A DNA stretch of 16,004 nt from Phoronis ovalis (lineage: Eukaryota; Phoronida; Phoronidae): contig JAOXYB010025325.1 of assembly GCA_028565635.1 (NCBI GenBank), positions 1 through 16,004 of the forward strand, read 5' to 3'. Within the stretch, counting starts at the first letter, position 1, and every line of letters starts with the position of its first letter. The notes under the pieces were generated by a model, which saw nothing but the letters and a program-made list of their open reading frames with translations, was not told the DNA's origin and did no database searches. A program made the translations under genes and the position numbers. Of the stretch, positions 1-10,075 are shown in pieces.

Positions 1-590
1 AGTCCGGGCGCAAGAATCCTAGATCCACCCTGGTGCTTAGTCATCAACAAACATTAGAGAGAACCGTCACTTCTCGTAGTAAAAAACTTATCCTGACCAA
101 TTTCGTGCCTATTTGCTCACATTGTACTATTAGGAACCCACGGGGACCATTTATATGCACAGTGATTGTTAAGAGAGAGAGAGAGAGAGAGAGTGATTTG
201 AAAGTCATTAAAATACGAGCACAGTTTACTAGTTTACCACTAAACAGGGCAGATCTCTGGAGGGTGCTTCATTAACATTACTCTTCCATTGTCAGCTCAA
301 TCTGTTTCGTTTGCGACGTTACTGTTGTTGGGGCCCGGGGTCCACTCATATAAAATGCATTACGTGTTTAGGGTAGAAAATCGGCAATTTTGATCACAAA
401 AAGGGCATGCTTTTTAACCTTGCTTATTGTCCATTTTCGCAGCGAGAGGGAAGTCTACACTCCCCGCTTAAATAAAACTTCTTTTTTAATTTAAATGTTA
501 ACCTTGGCTGGGGAACCATTTTTTAGGCTTTGGTTGGCTCCATATTTTTTTGAGTCTATTAACTGACATGATTACCCACAATTTAGGAGG
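1..590. other. Intergenic DNA, no gene seen
   Basis: No coding exon, RNA gene or mobile element is recognisable here. The longest open frame is about 80 codons. It runs through the GA microsatellite and looks like nothing known, so I treat it as chance. A splice-like or promoter-like arrangement was looked for on both strands and not found. Confidence 0.5.
172..193. repeat. GA dinucleotide microsatellite
   Basis: About eleven uninterrupted GA units. It is a simple sequence repeat with no sign of a coding or regulatory role, and its length probably varies between individuals. Confidence 0.9.
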
Positions 591-630
591 CTGGATGGAT
601 GGATTCTGCCAGCAGATGATTTCATCTGTT

Positions 631-689
631 ATCTGTTGTCTGCTAACTTGATGTTCCTGATGAAAACGTCAAGTTAGCAGATAGCAGAT
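631..689. repeat. Hairpin at left end of the AT-rich element
   Basis: The arm at 631-655 pairs with 665-689 over about 25 bp. There are three mismatches, all compatible with G:U pairing in RNA, and the loop is about 9 nt. The core of the stem is the shared CTAACTTGA-type sequence. The same two modules occur at 1847-1906 in the opposite order, so the right end can fold in the same way. Confidence 0.75.
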
Positions 690-867
690 GAAATCATCTT
701 AATTAGTTAATTATTTTTTTTTGATTGATTTTGTTTTAAATTGAAAAATTGGAGAAAAAAAAATTAATTAAAAAAAATAATTAAAAATAAATTTTAAAAA
801 ATTATTAATTAACTAATTAAAATGATTTCATCTGCCAGCATATGATTTCATCTGCAGATCTTTTCTA

Positions 868-1295
868 GCAGATGATTTCATCTGCAGATTAGACTAGCGG
901 ATATTAAAAAAAAAATTAATTAAAAAAATTGAAAAAAAAATTATTAAAAAAAACTTATAAAATTGGAAAAAAATAATTGGAACAAAAAAATTGAAAAAAA
1001 TTAATAAAAAAAAAAAAAGGGATTAAAAAAAATTATTAAAAATTTACAAAATAAATAATTGAAAATTAAAAAAAAAAATATTAAACAAATTGAAAAAAAT
1101 TAATCAAAAAAAAAAAAAAGGGATTAAAAAAAATTATTAAAAATTTACAAAATAAATAATTTCATCTGCCAGCAGATGATTTCATCTGCAGATGATTTCG
1201 TCTGCAGATGATTTCGTCTGCAGATGAATTCTAGCAGATGATTTCATCTGCAAATGATTTCTAGCAGATGAATTCTAGCAGATGATTTCATCTGC
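868..1295. repeat. Dispersed 18-nt quasi-palindrome array
   Basis: Four exact copies of GCAGATGATTTCATCTGC lie at 868-885, 1172-1189, 1234-1251 and 1278-1295. Degenerate or half copies lie near 612, 822, 842, 1393, 1436 and 1820. Each copy is two 8-nt inverted arms around TT. Between copies there are short ATTCTAGCAG links or long A-rich spacers. The irregular spacing and lack of unique spacers exclude a CRISPR array. Confidence 0.8.
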
Positions 1296-1910
1296 AGATG
1301 TTTTGTAATTAAAAAAATTTATTAAAAAAAAAAAAAATTTAAATTTATTAAAATTTTAAAAATCAAAAAATTGAAAATTAATCAAAAGAAAAAGATGATT
1401 TCATCTGCAGATGATTTCTAGCAGATGAATTCTAGAAGATGATTTCATCTGCTGATGTTTTGTAATTAAAAAAATTTATTAAAAAAAAAAAAAAAAAAGT
1501 TAAATTTATTCAGAAAAATTGAAAAAATTTATTAAAAAAAAAAGAAAAAAAAAGTTACTTAAAAAAAAAAATTTTTCATCTGCAGATGTTTTGTAGCAGA
1601 CATCTGCCAGCAGATGATTTCTAGTGGATATTCAAAAAAAAATTAATTAAAAAAAATTAACTAAAACAATTTAAAAAATTAATTAAAAATTTATATTTTT
1701 TTTAAAATTGAAAAAAACATAATTAACAAAAATATTGAAAAAAAATTATTAAAAACATTTATTTAAAAAAATTGGAAAAAATATTTATCAACAAAAAAAT
1801 AGAAAAAAAATAATCAGATTTCATCTGCAGATGATTTTTTGCAGATATCTGCTATCTGCTAACTTGACGTTTTCATCTGCTATCTGTTGTCTGCTAACTT
1901 GATGTTTCTA

Positions 1911-4900
1911 ATTCCAACAGCATTTGGCATAAGGTCACAATTGATGTAACCGCATTGGTGGCACAAAGGCTGGCCATGCTGGAAGTAGTCCGTCAACCTT
2001 AAATTTATGATTTTTCTTTTTTCCTCCTTGGCGCTGGCTTTTTTGTTTGCTTCTGTTTGAAAGGGAAATCACTGTACAAGAGATTGAACTAATATTAGCT
2101 TTTTAAAGTAAAATAAACCAAAAGTTGACAGAATTATTTGAGCTAGGGCAAAGCTATGAATTTCATCAGTTGTTAGGTTGGGGTAGTCTACAGAAAGGAA
2201 TAGCAAAACATTTTGGTGGTCATGCCTGCACGAAAAATTAACTGGAAGTAGTATACATAATAATCTTCAGTTCTTAACAGGTAATTTTCTTTGCGCAATG
2301 TTTGTGAAATTTTTATAATGATTTAAGTTACATGAAATTCCTATAGAAGTGGATGGGAAAATCAATCAATTGTGCCCTTATACCATTTTGGACTAGTAAT
2401 AATGCACTTCAATAAGTGATTAACTGATCACAATTGGCGTGATTGCGACCCACAGGTGGCGCCTCTTCATAAAGTATTACTGTTAAATTTGCAATTATAT
2501 TAACACAATGTCATATTTTATGATACAGAATTTTTATTAATAGCAATATCTCACAATACAGCTAATGTGTAACATAAATAAGTAGAATACCGTTAAATTA
2601 AGAACCATGGCAGTGTTAGAAAACGTTTCCGGGTGATGCACTAGGAAGAATGTTTGTAGTCCAAGATCTCTTTAAAATATTGGAGAGATTACTGAATCGG
2701 AAGTGTTAAGTTTATGGTCCCCTTTCGCAAATATCCTGGCCACTAAAACAGCGCCATGTAGGAGGCACAATCGATCGGATTGAAATAATCCGTATATCTA
2801 CATTTTGCAGATTCCGTTATTTAATTTTTTCCAAATTTTACTAAAAAGAACAGTTACATAATTGGAAATATCATCATAGTTACGCATGACAACCTACAAA
2901 AAATTCAATATTTCAATCTAAAATCGTATACTATGAGTTGCAAATAAGTAAGTTATCACTATGCAAAATCTCTTCCATAGTTAAATGCCTCTATACATAT
3001 TTCATCATTTCGTATCACTCGAGTTAAACTATGCAAGTTAAAGCTAAACATGTTACTTCCAGAATACGTCCGAAGTTGATTTTCAAATTGTAGGGCACTT
3101 CGACCCATTATCTTTCTATTATCTTTGTGCCAAAATCGATTTGAACATGAAGGTTGTTCGCCCGCTGTGCCCTGCATAGACTGATCTCAGTCCCTTTTGG
3201 GTGTTTTAAACCTTATTCAGTCATAACTTGTCAAAATGTTCTTGTTTTAGTTTACACCATTACCTTTTACCTAGTATCAAATATTTATCCAGTACCAAAT
3301 GTTCACCCATTATCAAATGTACACCCATGTGCATATATATACCAAATTATCATATATTATACAAAACAAGTATTGACACTTTTTAGGGACCTTTTCTGCT
3401 CATATGTTTAATATTATACAACCAGAGATAGTGATATTTTACAATAAATGATATTACAATAATAATATGCAGTAAACAGTCTGGACTACAGACTATGCGC
3501 TGCATTGCGTCACCAAAGCAACTTCTAAATCAAGGGGGCGCTGTTTTGTATATTTAGACTTTTTGCGGAGACTTTCAAATTTTCTTTTTTAACATTACGA
3601 CAGTTAAGCCTTAAGATGTTTAACCCTGTAACTCAAAAAAAAATGTTTCTAATTAATGATTCCATCAACACAATAGGAACATCAAATATAGTATTTAAGA
3701 GGGCGAAGTAAGTAAACGTCACTATTTGTCATTATTCTAGCCAATATTCAACAAGAGTGACTTAACTGTCTATTTCACTTCAAACATATTTAATTATTAC
3801 CTGCTAATTACTTTAGATCAATATTAAGCAATAAGATCCTAAATAATGAACGGGATCTAAGCTGTTCACAACCCGGTTTGCTAAGGCTGTGAGTACCGTT
3901 CGGCAGAACTTACTGAAACTATAAACGTACGTCTTGTCAAAGTTTGAACAGTTAAATGAAAAGGTAAGTATAATTTCTGGAAATTAGTAACTTGAAGTCC
4001 TTGAAAAATTTTCCTATCTGACTCATGATTATGTAATCCACTTAGGACAAATTTCAAATAGAGGAGTTCCAACAGTTGCAAAGCCTAATGTGTATTTACT
4101 ATACATTTTTTATAAACAATCTGATAATTAAATGGAGAATGTTCGCATTAACGGAAGTGTTAGATGGCAGACGAGATAATAAATTGGATGGAATTAAACA
4201 AGATCATTCAAGAAGACCGGAGCCGCAATATGAAAGTTGGGTATTCATGATTCAACGAATTTTGCTGTGAAAAAGTATATTATTTTATCTGTCGGAGTGT
4301 AACGTGCGTTACTCTCTTTGGGTATATATTTCCAATTATTTTGAATTAAACTTATGCCATAATACTAAATATAAAGCTAATCTCATAAAAAAATAAACTA
4401 TTGTCGCGGTACAATCTCGGGAATAAAGATGTGGCAGCCAGTCGGCCAGTCGGCCATACTGCAAAACTGATACCTGCAACTGACCTAGGTCAAAATTAAA
4501 CTTGACCTGCATTCTGACGTTCATTTACCTTCTGCGATCTCTCTACGTATTATAGTTTACAAGATATTGGGGAAAAAACAGTATCCTGATTGAAAGGTGA
4601 TTCTTGTTATTTAGTCTTCTAATTAAATTATACCTAGCTTATTAATTACGCCTGCCGACTCATAAATCGACCTTCCAATCGTGCAAGCAACAGAATTCAA
4701 CATGACCTGCATTTTAACATTTATTTATGTTATACAAAGTATGAAGCTGATCTGATAAATATTAAAGTTGTTATCGTGAAGATTACATACAACGACACTG
4801 AGGGTTGTATGCCCATTCACTATATGTGTGATGGGGACATAAACAACTTGTTTAAAATAATTAAGAGCTTTTATTTCTGACCTTTGACTGTGTACGCAAC

Positions 4901-5720
4901 TAAACAACTCGTTTATAATTCTGACAAGTGTCACTGAATAAAATATACAGTTTATTTCTTAAAATGTATAGTTACAATTAATCCGTCGGAACAATTTTAA
5001 AAAGAAAAGTACAAGATTAACATTACAAAAATAGGCAGTTAAAGTTATTTATAAGATACTTGCTAAAAATTAAATAAAAAAACATTGAAATGACATTAAG
5101 GATAACAATTCAATCTATACAATACATTAGCATAATACAATAAACAGAAGCATAATACACAATTCCTTCAGGAATTTTTCAATTGTATATATATATATTT
5201 GTTATACACAGTTTATTTTGAATACAAAGTCAAAAAGTCTACGGTTTACATGAAAATGACTAATATGTGTTGGATACCTAGCTATGTACATACACCTTTT
5301 AAACGACCATGTAAGCATGTAGAAAGGTGTAATTATTCCAAGTCAGGTACATAGTAACCAATTGCCATGTGCAAACAGAAGCTGTGGGATATGATCACGG
5401 ATATTTTGCATTGCAAGAAGCATTTTAATTTTCTATTCAAATAGCAATAATTTTTACTTAAGTTGGGAAAGTACAGCGATAATGCCGATAGATTTAAAAA
5501 CCGCTTCTTTGCGATGTGAGGTCTATAAGGTTTGAACAAAACTAACGATCGTACAAGGACCCCAGACACTATACGGTATATCACTGCCAGCTCATGTATT
5601 TCCGCTGTAAATGGTGAATGTTTTTGTATAGGTGTGAATGTTAAAGTTTCTGATTACGTTACATATCTAGCGAACTAAGAGGGGATTCAAATAAACTTGG
5701 AGGAGATGATTCAGATTGTT
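1911..5720. other. Intergenic DNA, no supportable gene
   Basis: About 3.8 kb with only short open frames (under 86 codons). None shows a family motif, a coherent splice context or compositional bias. The right end should hold the 3' untranslated region of the minus-strand pseudogene that stops at 5722. Candidate AATAAA signals on the minus strand lie at 5212-5217 and 4951-4956, but neither is convincing. Within this stretch I noted a triplicated 18-mer (3273-3326) and a weak pair of diverged duplicate segments (around 4362-4410 and 4735-4790). A perfect 12-nt palindrome, TGACCTAGGTCA, lies at 4481-4492. Confidence 0.5.
3273..3326. repeat. Three tandem copies of an 18-bp unit
   Basis: Units at 3273-3290, 3291-3308 and 3309-3326 share a TATCAAATGTTCACCC-like core with a few differences each. 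It is a short, diverged minisatellite with no sign of function. Confidence 0.75.
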
Positions 5721-6984
5721 CTTAGGGTTGTTTTAAGTGACAGTACACAGCATCTGGTGAGGGTATCTGAACTAGTTTTAACTGAAACTCGCGACCAGTG
5801 GCACCGTATCTTTTAATTTCTCGCTGCAATGATAAAAGTGATAACCGTGCTATTGTGGACGTAAAATGATTTCCACACGGACGAGCTCTGCTATTTAACT
5901 GATTATATAAGTTTTTGCAGGCGGTTTCGGTTTTAAGAATTTTTAATTTATTTATATTTGCAGAAAACATTGCTTTGGTACACGCAAGAAACTTGTCAGT
6001 AAGACATCTTCGGGATACATACCTTATCTTTTTTAACCCCTTATAAAGATCTTCAACAGTTTTATTCATATTTAAGTTACCGTCATCCACAATTTTTTTC
6101 AGCATTATTTTCGATATGCTCAACTCGGTTTTTTTCAATTTGCTGAAGTAGTGATATTCATTGATACTAGAGTCATTTCTAAAAGCATATATATAAACAA
6201 TTTTTCTCCCATCATAAAATGTATTAAAGAATTCCCGCCTTGAAGTAGTGGTGTTCTTTCCTAGTGCCAGAAAACTTTGTTTAGCGAGATACCGAAATGG
6301 CATGTTTAATACATCAGATGTTTCAACGGCGTCTTTGACGCACTCTTCGAATGTTACCTGATTTATTATTTCAATAGTTTCTGCGCACATATTGTTTAAA
6401 AGGTTTGTAACATATTTCTGAAACGCAAGGTATTCTTCATTGGAACATTTGGATCTATCTTTGCAGTTTTTCAAAGTTCTGAAAAACAACTTGAAGAATT
6501 TAGGTTTTAAACATTGTTTAAAAGCTTGGAACTTTTCTTTAGGAAGTAATTTGATGTTCCTTGCAAGTTGTTTTAAGTTTCTTGGAATCTCTTTTCTGGT
6601 AAACGAACATTTCATTAGACATTTATATAATTTGGTTACTAGGCTTCGAAATACGCTACTTGTTATGTAATTGAATAGGTTATCATTTGTTTTTGCTTGA
6701 ATTGCGCTTCTCCAGAATGTGTGTAGCATATCATTTTCTGAAGCGTTTTGTAGCGCTTTTGATAATAATAAACATGAGCATAGGATCTGAGAATGTGCGT
6801 CCCTAGTCTCATTGCCAAATTTTTCTTTGACATGGTATAAATACGTCGCTTCAGAATTATAATACATCAGATCAAATAGTTCTATTTTAGGTTTTGATGG
6901 ACAGATGGTATCGCCAACCAAATACCCTTCTGTTTCGTCACAAGGCTTCGCCAAAATAAATAATTGGTTATAATCGCTCTCTCG

Positions 6985-7038
6985 GAGGCTAGGTTTTCCA
7001 TAACACAAGAGAAAACTAAGAAATTCGTAGTAATCCAA
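6985..7038 (-). other. Frame change (-1) inside the DUF6119-like exon
   Basis: The upstream frame stays open to 6882. The downstream frame opens only after a TAA at 7041-7039. Family-like residues end in the first frame near an Asp-Asn-Trp and resume in the second by ESDYN (6981-6967). The change therefore lies in about 7038-6985 and equals a 1-nt deletion or a 2-nt insertion. I see no canonical slippery heptamer that would suggest programmed frameshifting. Confidence 0.65.
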
Positions 7039-7736
7039 TTATCTTTATCTGTAAAAAAGGGTTGCAGCAGGCTAAATAGTTTACCTGTATCAGGCGCATT
7101 CCCTTCAATCAACCCGTTTGGAATTTTCTCAAATTTGCCCTTGCCTGTTTTGTATCGCAATCGAAATTTGGTGGAAGTCACCCAGGCTTTGAAGTTTGGA
7201 TGACATATATTATAGGATTCTAAGATATCACTTTTAGTACCTTTTTTTATTGCTTCCGTCAGTTTATTAATTAATTCACTATCAAGCGTTGATTTTTTCT
7301 TTTTGTTTAAGACGGGCTGATAATAATCTAAATATTGAAAGTCCTTATGATCTTTCTCAGTTATTCGCGTTGTGCATGATGTTTTTTTGTAGAACAGAAA
7401 CGTTTGTCCCTTGCTACAGATGTGAGCAAAGTGGTCGAGAACCAAATCAAATTCTTCAAGTTTCAGTCTTAGCTTAATTTTTAGATACCCTGCACCAACT
7501 GCTAGCGAAAAATTGTTTTTTCTAGGTTTCACAAATTCCAACAATGAAGCATCGTCCCTTACCTTGGCCACAAAATTTAAGAATATGCTATTGGTTAGGT
7601 CGGAAGGGCTAGGTGCACCCTTCTTGTTGGGTTTATAGAGTAAAGTAGTTGACAATATAGGTCCACAGATATCTTTTGTCTGTATTGCTCTAATGTCGTC
7701 AGGATCTAATAGACGTTTAGCTATTTTGTAGGAAAA

Positions 7737-7739
7737 TTA
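7737..7739 (-). other. In-frame TAA interrupting the DUF6119-like frame
   Basis: The codons before it (…ACA GAT TAC) and after it (TTT TCC TAC AAA) are in the same frame. The segment following it is one of the best family-like stretches, so the TAA appears to replace a single residue. One base change to CAA, GAA, AAA or TAC/TAT would reopen it. No in-frame intron can remove it. Confidence 0.8.
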
Positions 7740-8156
7740 GTAATCTGTTTTGTCTGTTGGGATATCGCGCCAGGCTTGGTTAGTAGGTACAACAAATATG
7801 TCGTCGTTCGAATAGAAAAACATCAAATAATGAGCAACTTTACCAGAAAGTAATGCTGCTTCGCTACAATTATAATTATCTTGTAAACACATCTGAATAG
7901 GGCTTGGCCCTTTAATAGTGAATTTCCTAAAAACGTTCAATTCAAAGTTTAAGTTCTCAGATAGTGGTGTAAGAGCTACCTTGATGTACTTATGGGATTC
8001 TTGGTCGTAGAAATGTTTCTTCTTTTGTAAACTTTTATTTATATGATCTACAATCTCGGTAATAAATGTGTCCGGATGTTTGCCTTGTTCTTCTGTGTAC
8101 AGTAATTTTCGTATACTTAAATTAGCTGGCCATGGCAACAACTTCTTCCTGCCAAT

Positions 8157-8502
8157 CTAAATAGTTAAAAAAACACTGGAAAACGGGAAAAAATACGTTT
8201 CTGTTAATTTTACTATATCACGAGTGCTAGGGGCTAATGTCATAATCTTGTTCAATTAACTTTATTCAAGAGGAGCGTCTGTTGGTGAACAAGCCCGCAT
8301 CAAATATTTTGCTTTTAACTTTTGCGGAGGGTTTTTTTAATAAAGGGTGGACATAGAAAGATAGCAGTTGTTGAATAAAGTACGGTATAAATATATGCAA
8401 AACTACTACAATTACTAAGCATCAGATTTTCTAAAAGTTGGATACTAGTATCTGAATTTGAGCATTTCAAGCATGATGAAGATAGTTGCATGTTATATCT
8501 AC
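8157..8502 (-). other. Intron 2 of the DUF6119-like gene
   Basis: 346 nt from GTAGAT (8502) to a T-rich tract, TAAC branch-like sequence and ATTTAG (8157). Both junctions are phase 0. The acceptor's TAG would be an in-frame stop if it were not spliced. This is inferred from the sequence alone, without transcript data. Confidence 0.55.
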
Positions 8503-8618
8503 CTCAATTGATTCCTCATCGTCTACGTCATCTCCATCCACGTCGTCATTGTCGCTTTCTGTTTCTTCTCCAATGTGCCTTTCCTTCACAAAACACTGGG
8601 CACTAGTACTTGCCGTAT
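8503..8618 (-). CDS. Acidic internal exon of the DUF6119-like gene
   Basis: A 116-nt exon bounded by a good acceptor, TTCTTTTCAATCACAG, and a GTAGAT donor. It enters in phase 1 and leaves in phase 0, which matches its neighbours on both sides. It encodes 38 complete codons plus one shared codon. The start is Ser/Thr-rich, then comes a strongly acidic stretch with DDVDGDDVDDEE, of the kind found in disordered linkers. Just after the junction the next exon begins IGRKKLLPW, so an acidic segment is joined to a basic one. No domain is recognisable. Open frame, exact phase fit and composition support it as a real exon; expression is unverified. The T/C-rich, Ser-coding frame on the opposite strand is its shadow. 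Confidence 0.6.
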
Positions 8619-9961
8619 CTGTGATTGAAAAGAATTTTACTGTAAAATATTATTTTACCTTGTTAATTGTGATTTTATATTTATATATTATGAACAATAT
8701 GGCTAAAGTAAACGTCGTTGTATCAGCCTTTACTGATTATAACTACTCTTTGTAGACTTTAAAGACTCGAATTATTGCGATAAACCAAGGGGGAAAATAT
8801 CCACTAAAATACAACGTAGTGAAAACGGAATGATGACTTAACCACCGAATTTTTGTAATACCTAGATTCTCACAACATGTTTAAACTATTGGGCGACAGT
8901 TTTAACATTGAACAGAATTCTCGTCAGATGTCGCTTTACATGGGACACAAACTCGGGGACATAAGATATATGATTTGTTTATGAAGTATATAATGTGTTA
9001 TAACTTGTCTTCCTCAAATATGAAATAGGTTTGTAGCCCCAGATGAGCATAATTTATGTGATATTAATAATGGAGTTGATAGTACAAGGGCAAAAATCAC
9101 TGCATCACGATGCCAGAGCTCACAACGATGAATTATTTATATAGAAAAAATATTGAAATATTTTCTGTTTTTAAATATTGTTACATCGTTGAGGTGCACG
9201 CAAAGTAATCACTTTAATTTAAGTAACAATGTATATATTAATTAATTTGTAAGTTTTGTACATAAAATCCCCCGGATGCTATTTTTAAAGTATTATTTGG
9301 TGTGGGCAGGTGTTCACATGGGAACCTCAAAGTCGGCCATTTTTGTTTTGTCTGCAAATTGCAGTATTTTTTGCAGTTAGGAACAAATTGATAAAACCGA
9401 ATATTTGAATATTTTATAGGTAAGAATTAAATTCTATTGTATGGATTGTTTATTGCATGCAAATATTTAATCATTTTGCACAAACTAAATATAGTACTAA
9501 TTTTATGGTACTTTTTCCTCCTGACAAAAGTTTGTCGTAGGTTCGTGATCCGGGACAGTTTTATTAATAAACCTGACAGTAATTTTTTTAAAAGTTTCGT
9601 TACATGATTCTATGCCCCTAGAAGGAAGTAAGACAAACACATCTAAGAAGTACATTTATTATTCTAGGTGAAAACAACTGATCAAATGTATGGCATATTT
9701 TTTGCGCTTTTGAACACATGGATAGAGAAAACCGGAAGCGCTGTTCATGCTTTTGAGTAGGAGGAATTCTCCGTTTTTATAATAAAATTAGCTAATTTGT
9801 AATTGTAATAACGTTGCTATAACTTGACAGATTATTACATGACAACATTATCTGTTGTCTACTTCGGTTGTGGTATTGGTAGCTCAGTTTAATTTATCTT
9901 ATAATCTATCCACCTGAGTTTACAGATTGGAGGTAATACATGTTTGGACAGATACCCAGAT

Positions 9962-10075
9962 ACATTGGACAATAGTGGACTAATTAGCACAATGTATATG
10001 GATTTTATGAAAGCAGTCAACAATGTTCCACATAAACATCTATGTGATACACAACTTGTCAATATTCAAAAGTAG
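9962..10075 (+). mobile_element. Reverse-transcriptase fragment of a non-LTR retrotransposon
   Basis: A 37-codon open stretch ends at TAG (10073-10075). It contains YMDFMKAVNNVPHKHL, which matches the LINE reverse-transcriptase motif usually written Y-x-D-F-x-K-A-F-D-x-V-P-H-x-x-L. This is the palm segment that carries the first catalytic aspartate. Normal Phe-Asp after Lys-Ala is replaced by Val-Asn, and the frame is soon closed, so this is a dead relic. Its boundaries are unknown. Flanking DNA, perhaps to about 10200, may belong to the same element. It lies antisense inside intron 1 of the minus-strand gene. Confidence 0.7.

Larger units (their letters stand above)
608..1910. mobile_element. 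AT-rich element with hairpin ends and internal quasi-palindromes
   Basis: Two related end modules bound this segment. A 31-nt block at 659-689 recurs as a perfect inverted copy at 1847-1877. A 26-nt block at 630-655 recurs as a perfect direct copy at 1881-1906. The interior alternates poly-A/TTAATT-rich spacers with many copies of an 18-nt quasi-palindrome, GCAGATGA-TT-TCATCTGC. There is no open frame of note, so if it is mobile it is non-autonomous. The outer boundaries are approximate because I found no convincing target-site duplication. It could instead be an expanded satellite or minisatellite array seeded by an inverted duplication. I do not recognise the family. Confidence 0.6.
5722..8156 (-). 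pseudogene. DUF6119/TIGR04141-like main exon, broken by a stop and a frameshift
   Basis: A single long 3' exon of a minus-strand gene. It opens at 8156 after a TTTTTTTAACTATTTAG acceptor. It reads 139 codons to an in-frame TAA (7737-7739), resumes in the same frame, then continues in the -1 frame from about 7038 to a TAA at 5722. Features fit, in order, the TIGR04141/DUF6119 family as I remember it: a hydrophobic strand block ending IFVVPTN; LLDPDDIRAIQTKDI (7712-7668); a segment starting YYQPV; ESDYN (6981-6967); GD...IELFDL then YHVK (6834-6826); and a C-terminal block (5868-5764) rich in small and hydrophobic residues. About 300 residues between YHVK and the end look like an insertion relative to the shorter bacterial proteins. 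The biochemical function is unknown. No methionine opens the later frames; their apparent starts are TTG codons, which supports one broken gene rather than several small ones. The alternative is that the two breaks are sequencing errors. Confidence 0.62.

Noticed and set aside
868-1295. CRISPR-like array
   Set aside because: Spacing is irregular, spacers are low-complexity A-rich DNA, and the repeat itself is a quasi-palindrome in an evidently animal genome.
2959-3411. Overlapping 72- and 85-codon frames on opposite strands
   Set aside because: No recognisable domain, and part of one is the 18-bp tandem repeat. Consistent with chance frames.
2746-3546. Inverted 11-mers AAAACAGCGCC / GGCGCTGTTTT as ends of an 800-bp transposon
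   Set aside because: Similarity stops after 11-12 bp, and no target duplication or internal structure supports an element.
4481-4492. Palindrome TGACCTAGGTCA as a nuclear-receptor element
   Set aside because: A 12-nt palindrome can arise by chance, no promoter or exon is nearby, and an everted repeat with zero spacer is atypical.
7667-7800. A short intron removing the TAA at 7737-7739, since TACTAAT at the stop resembles a branch point and AAATAG follows
   Set aside because: The nearest usable GT upstream gives an intron of about 70 nt, not a multiple of three, and it would delete conserved-looking residues on both sides.
9886-9900. tRNA A-box-like GGTAGCTCAGT
   Set aside because: No matching B box at tRNA spacing and no cloverleaf. 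It may be a worn SINE head but is unsupported.
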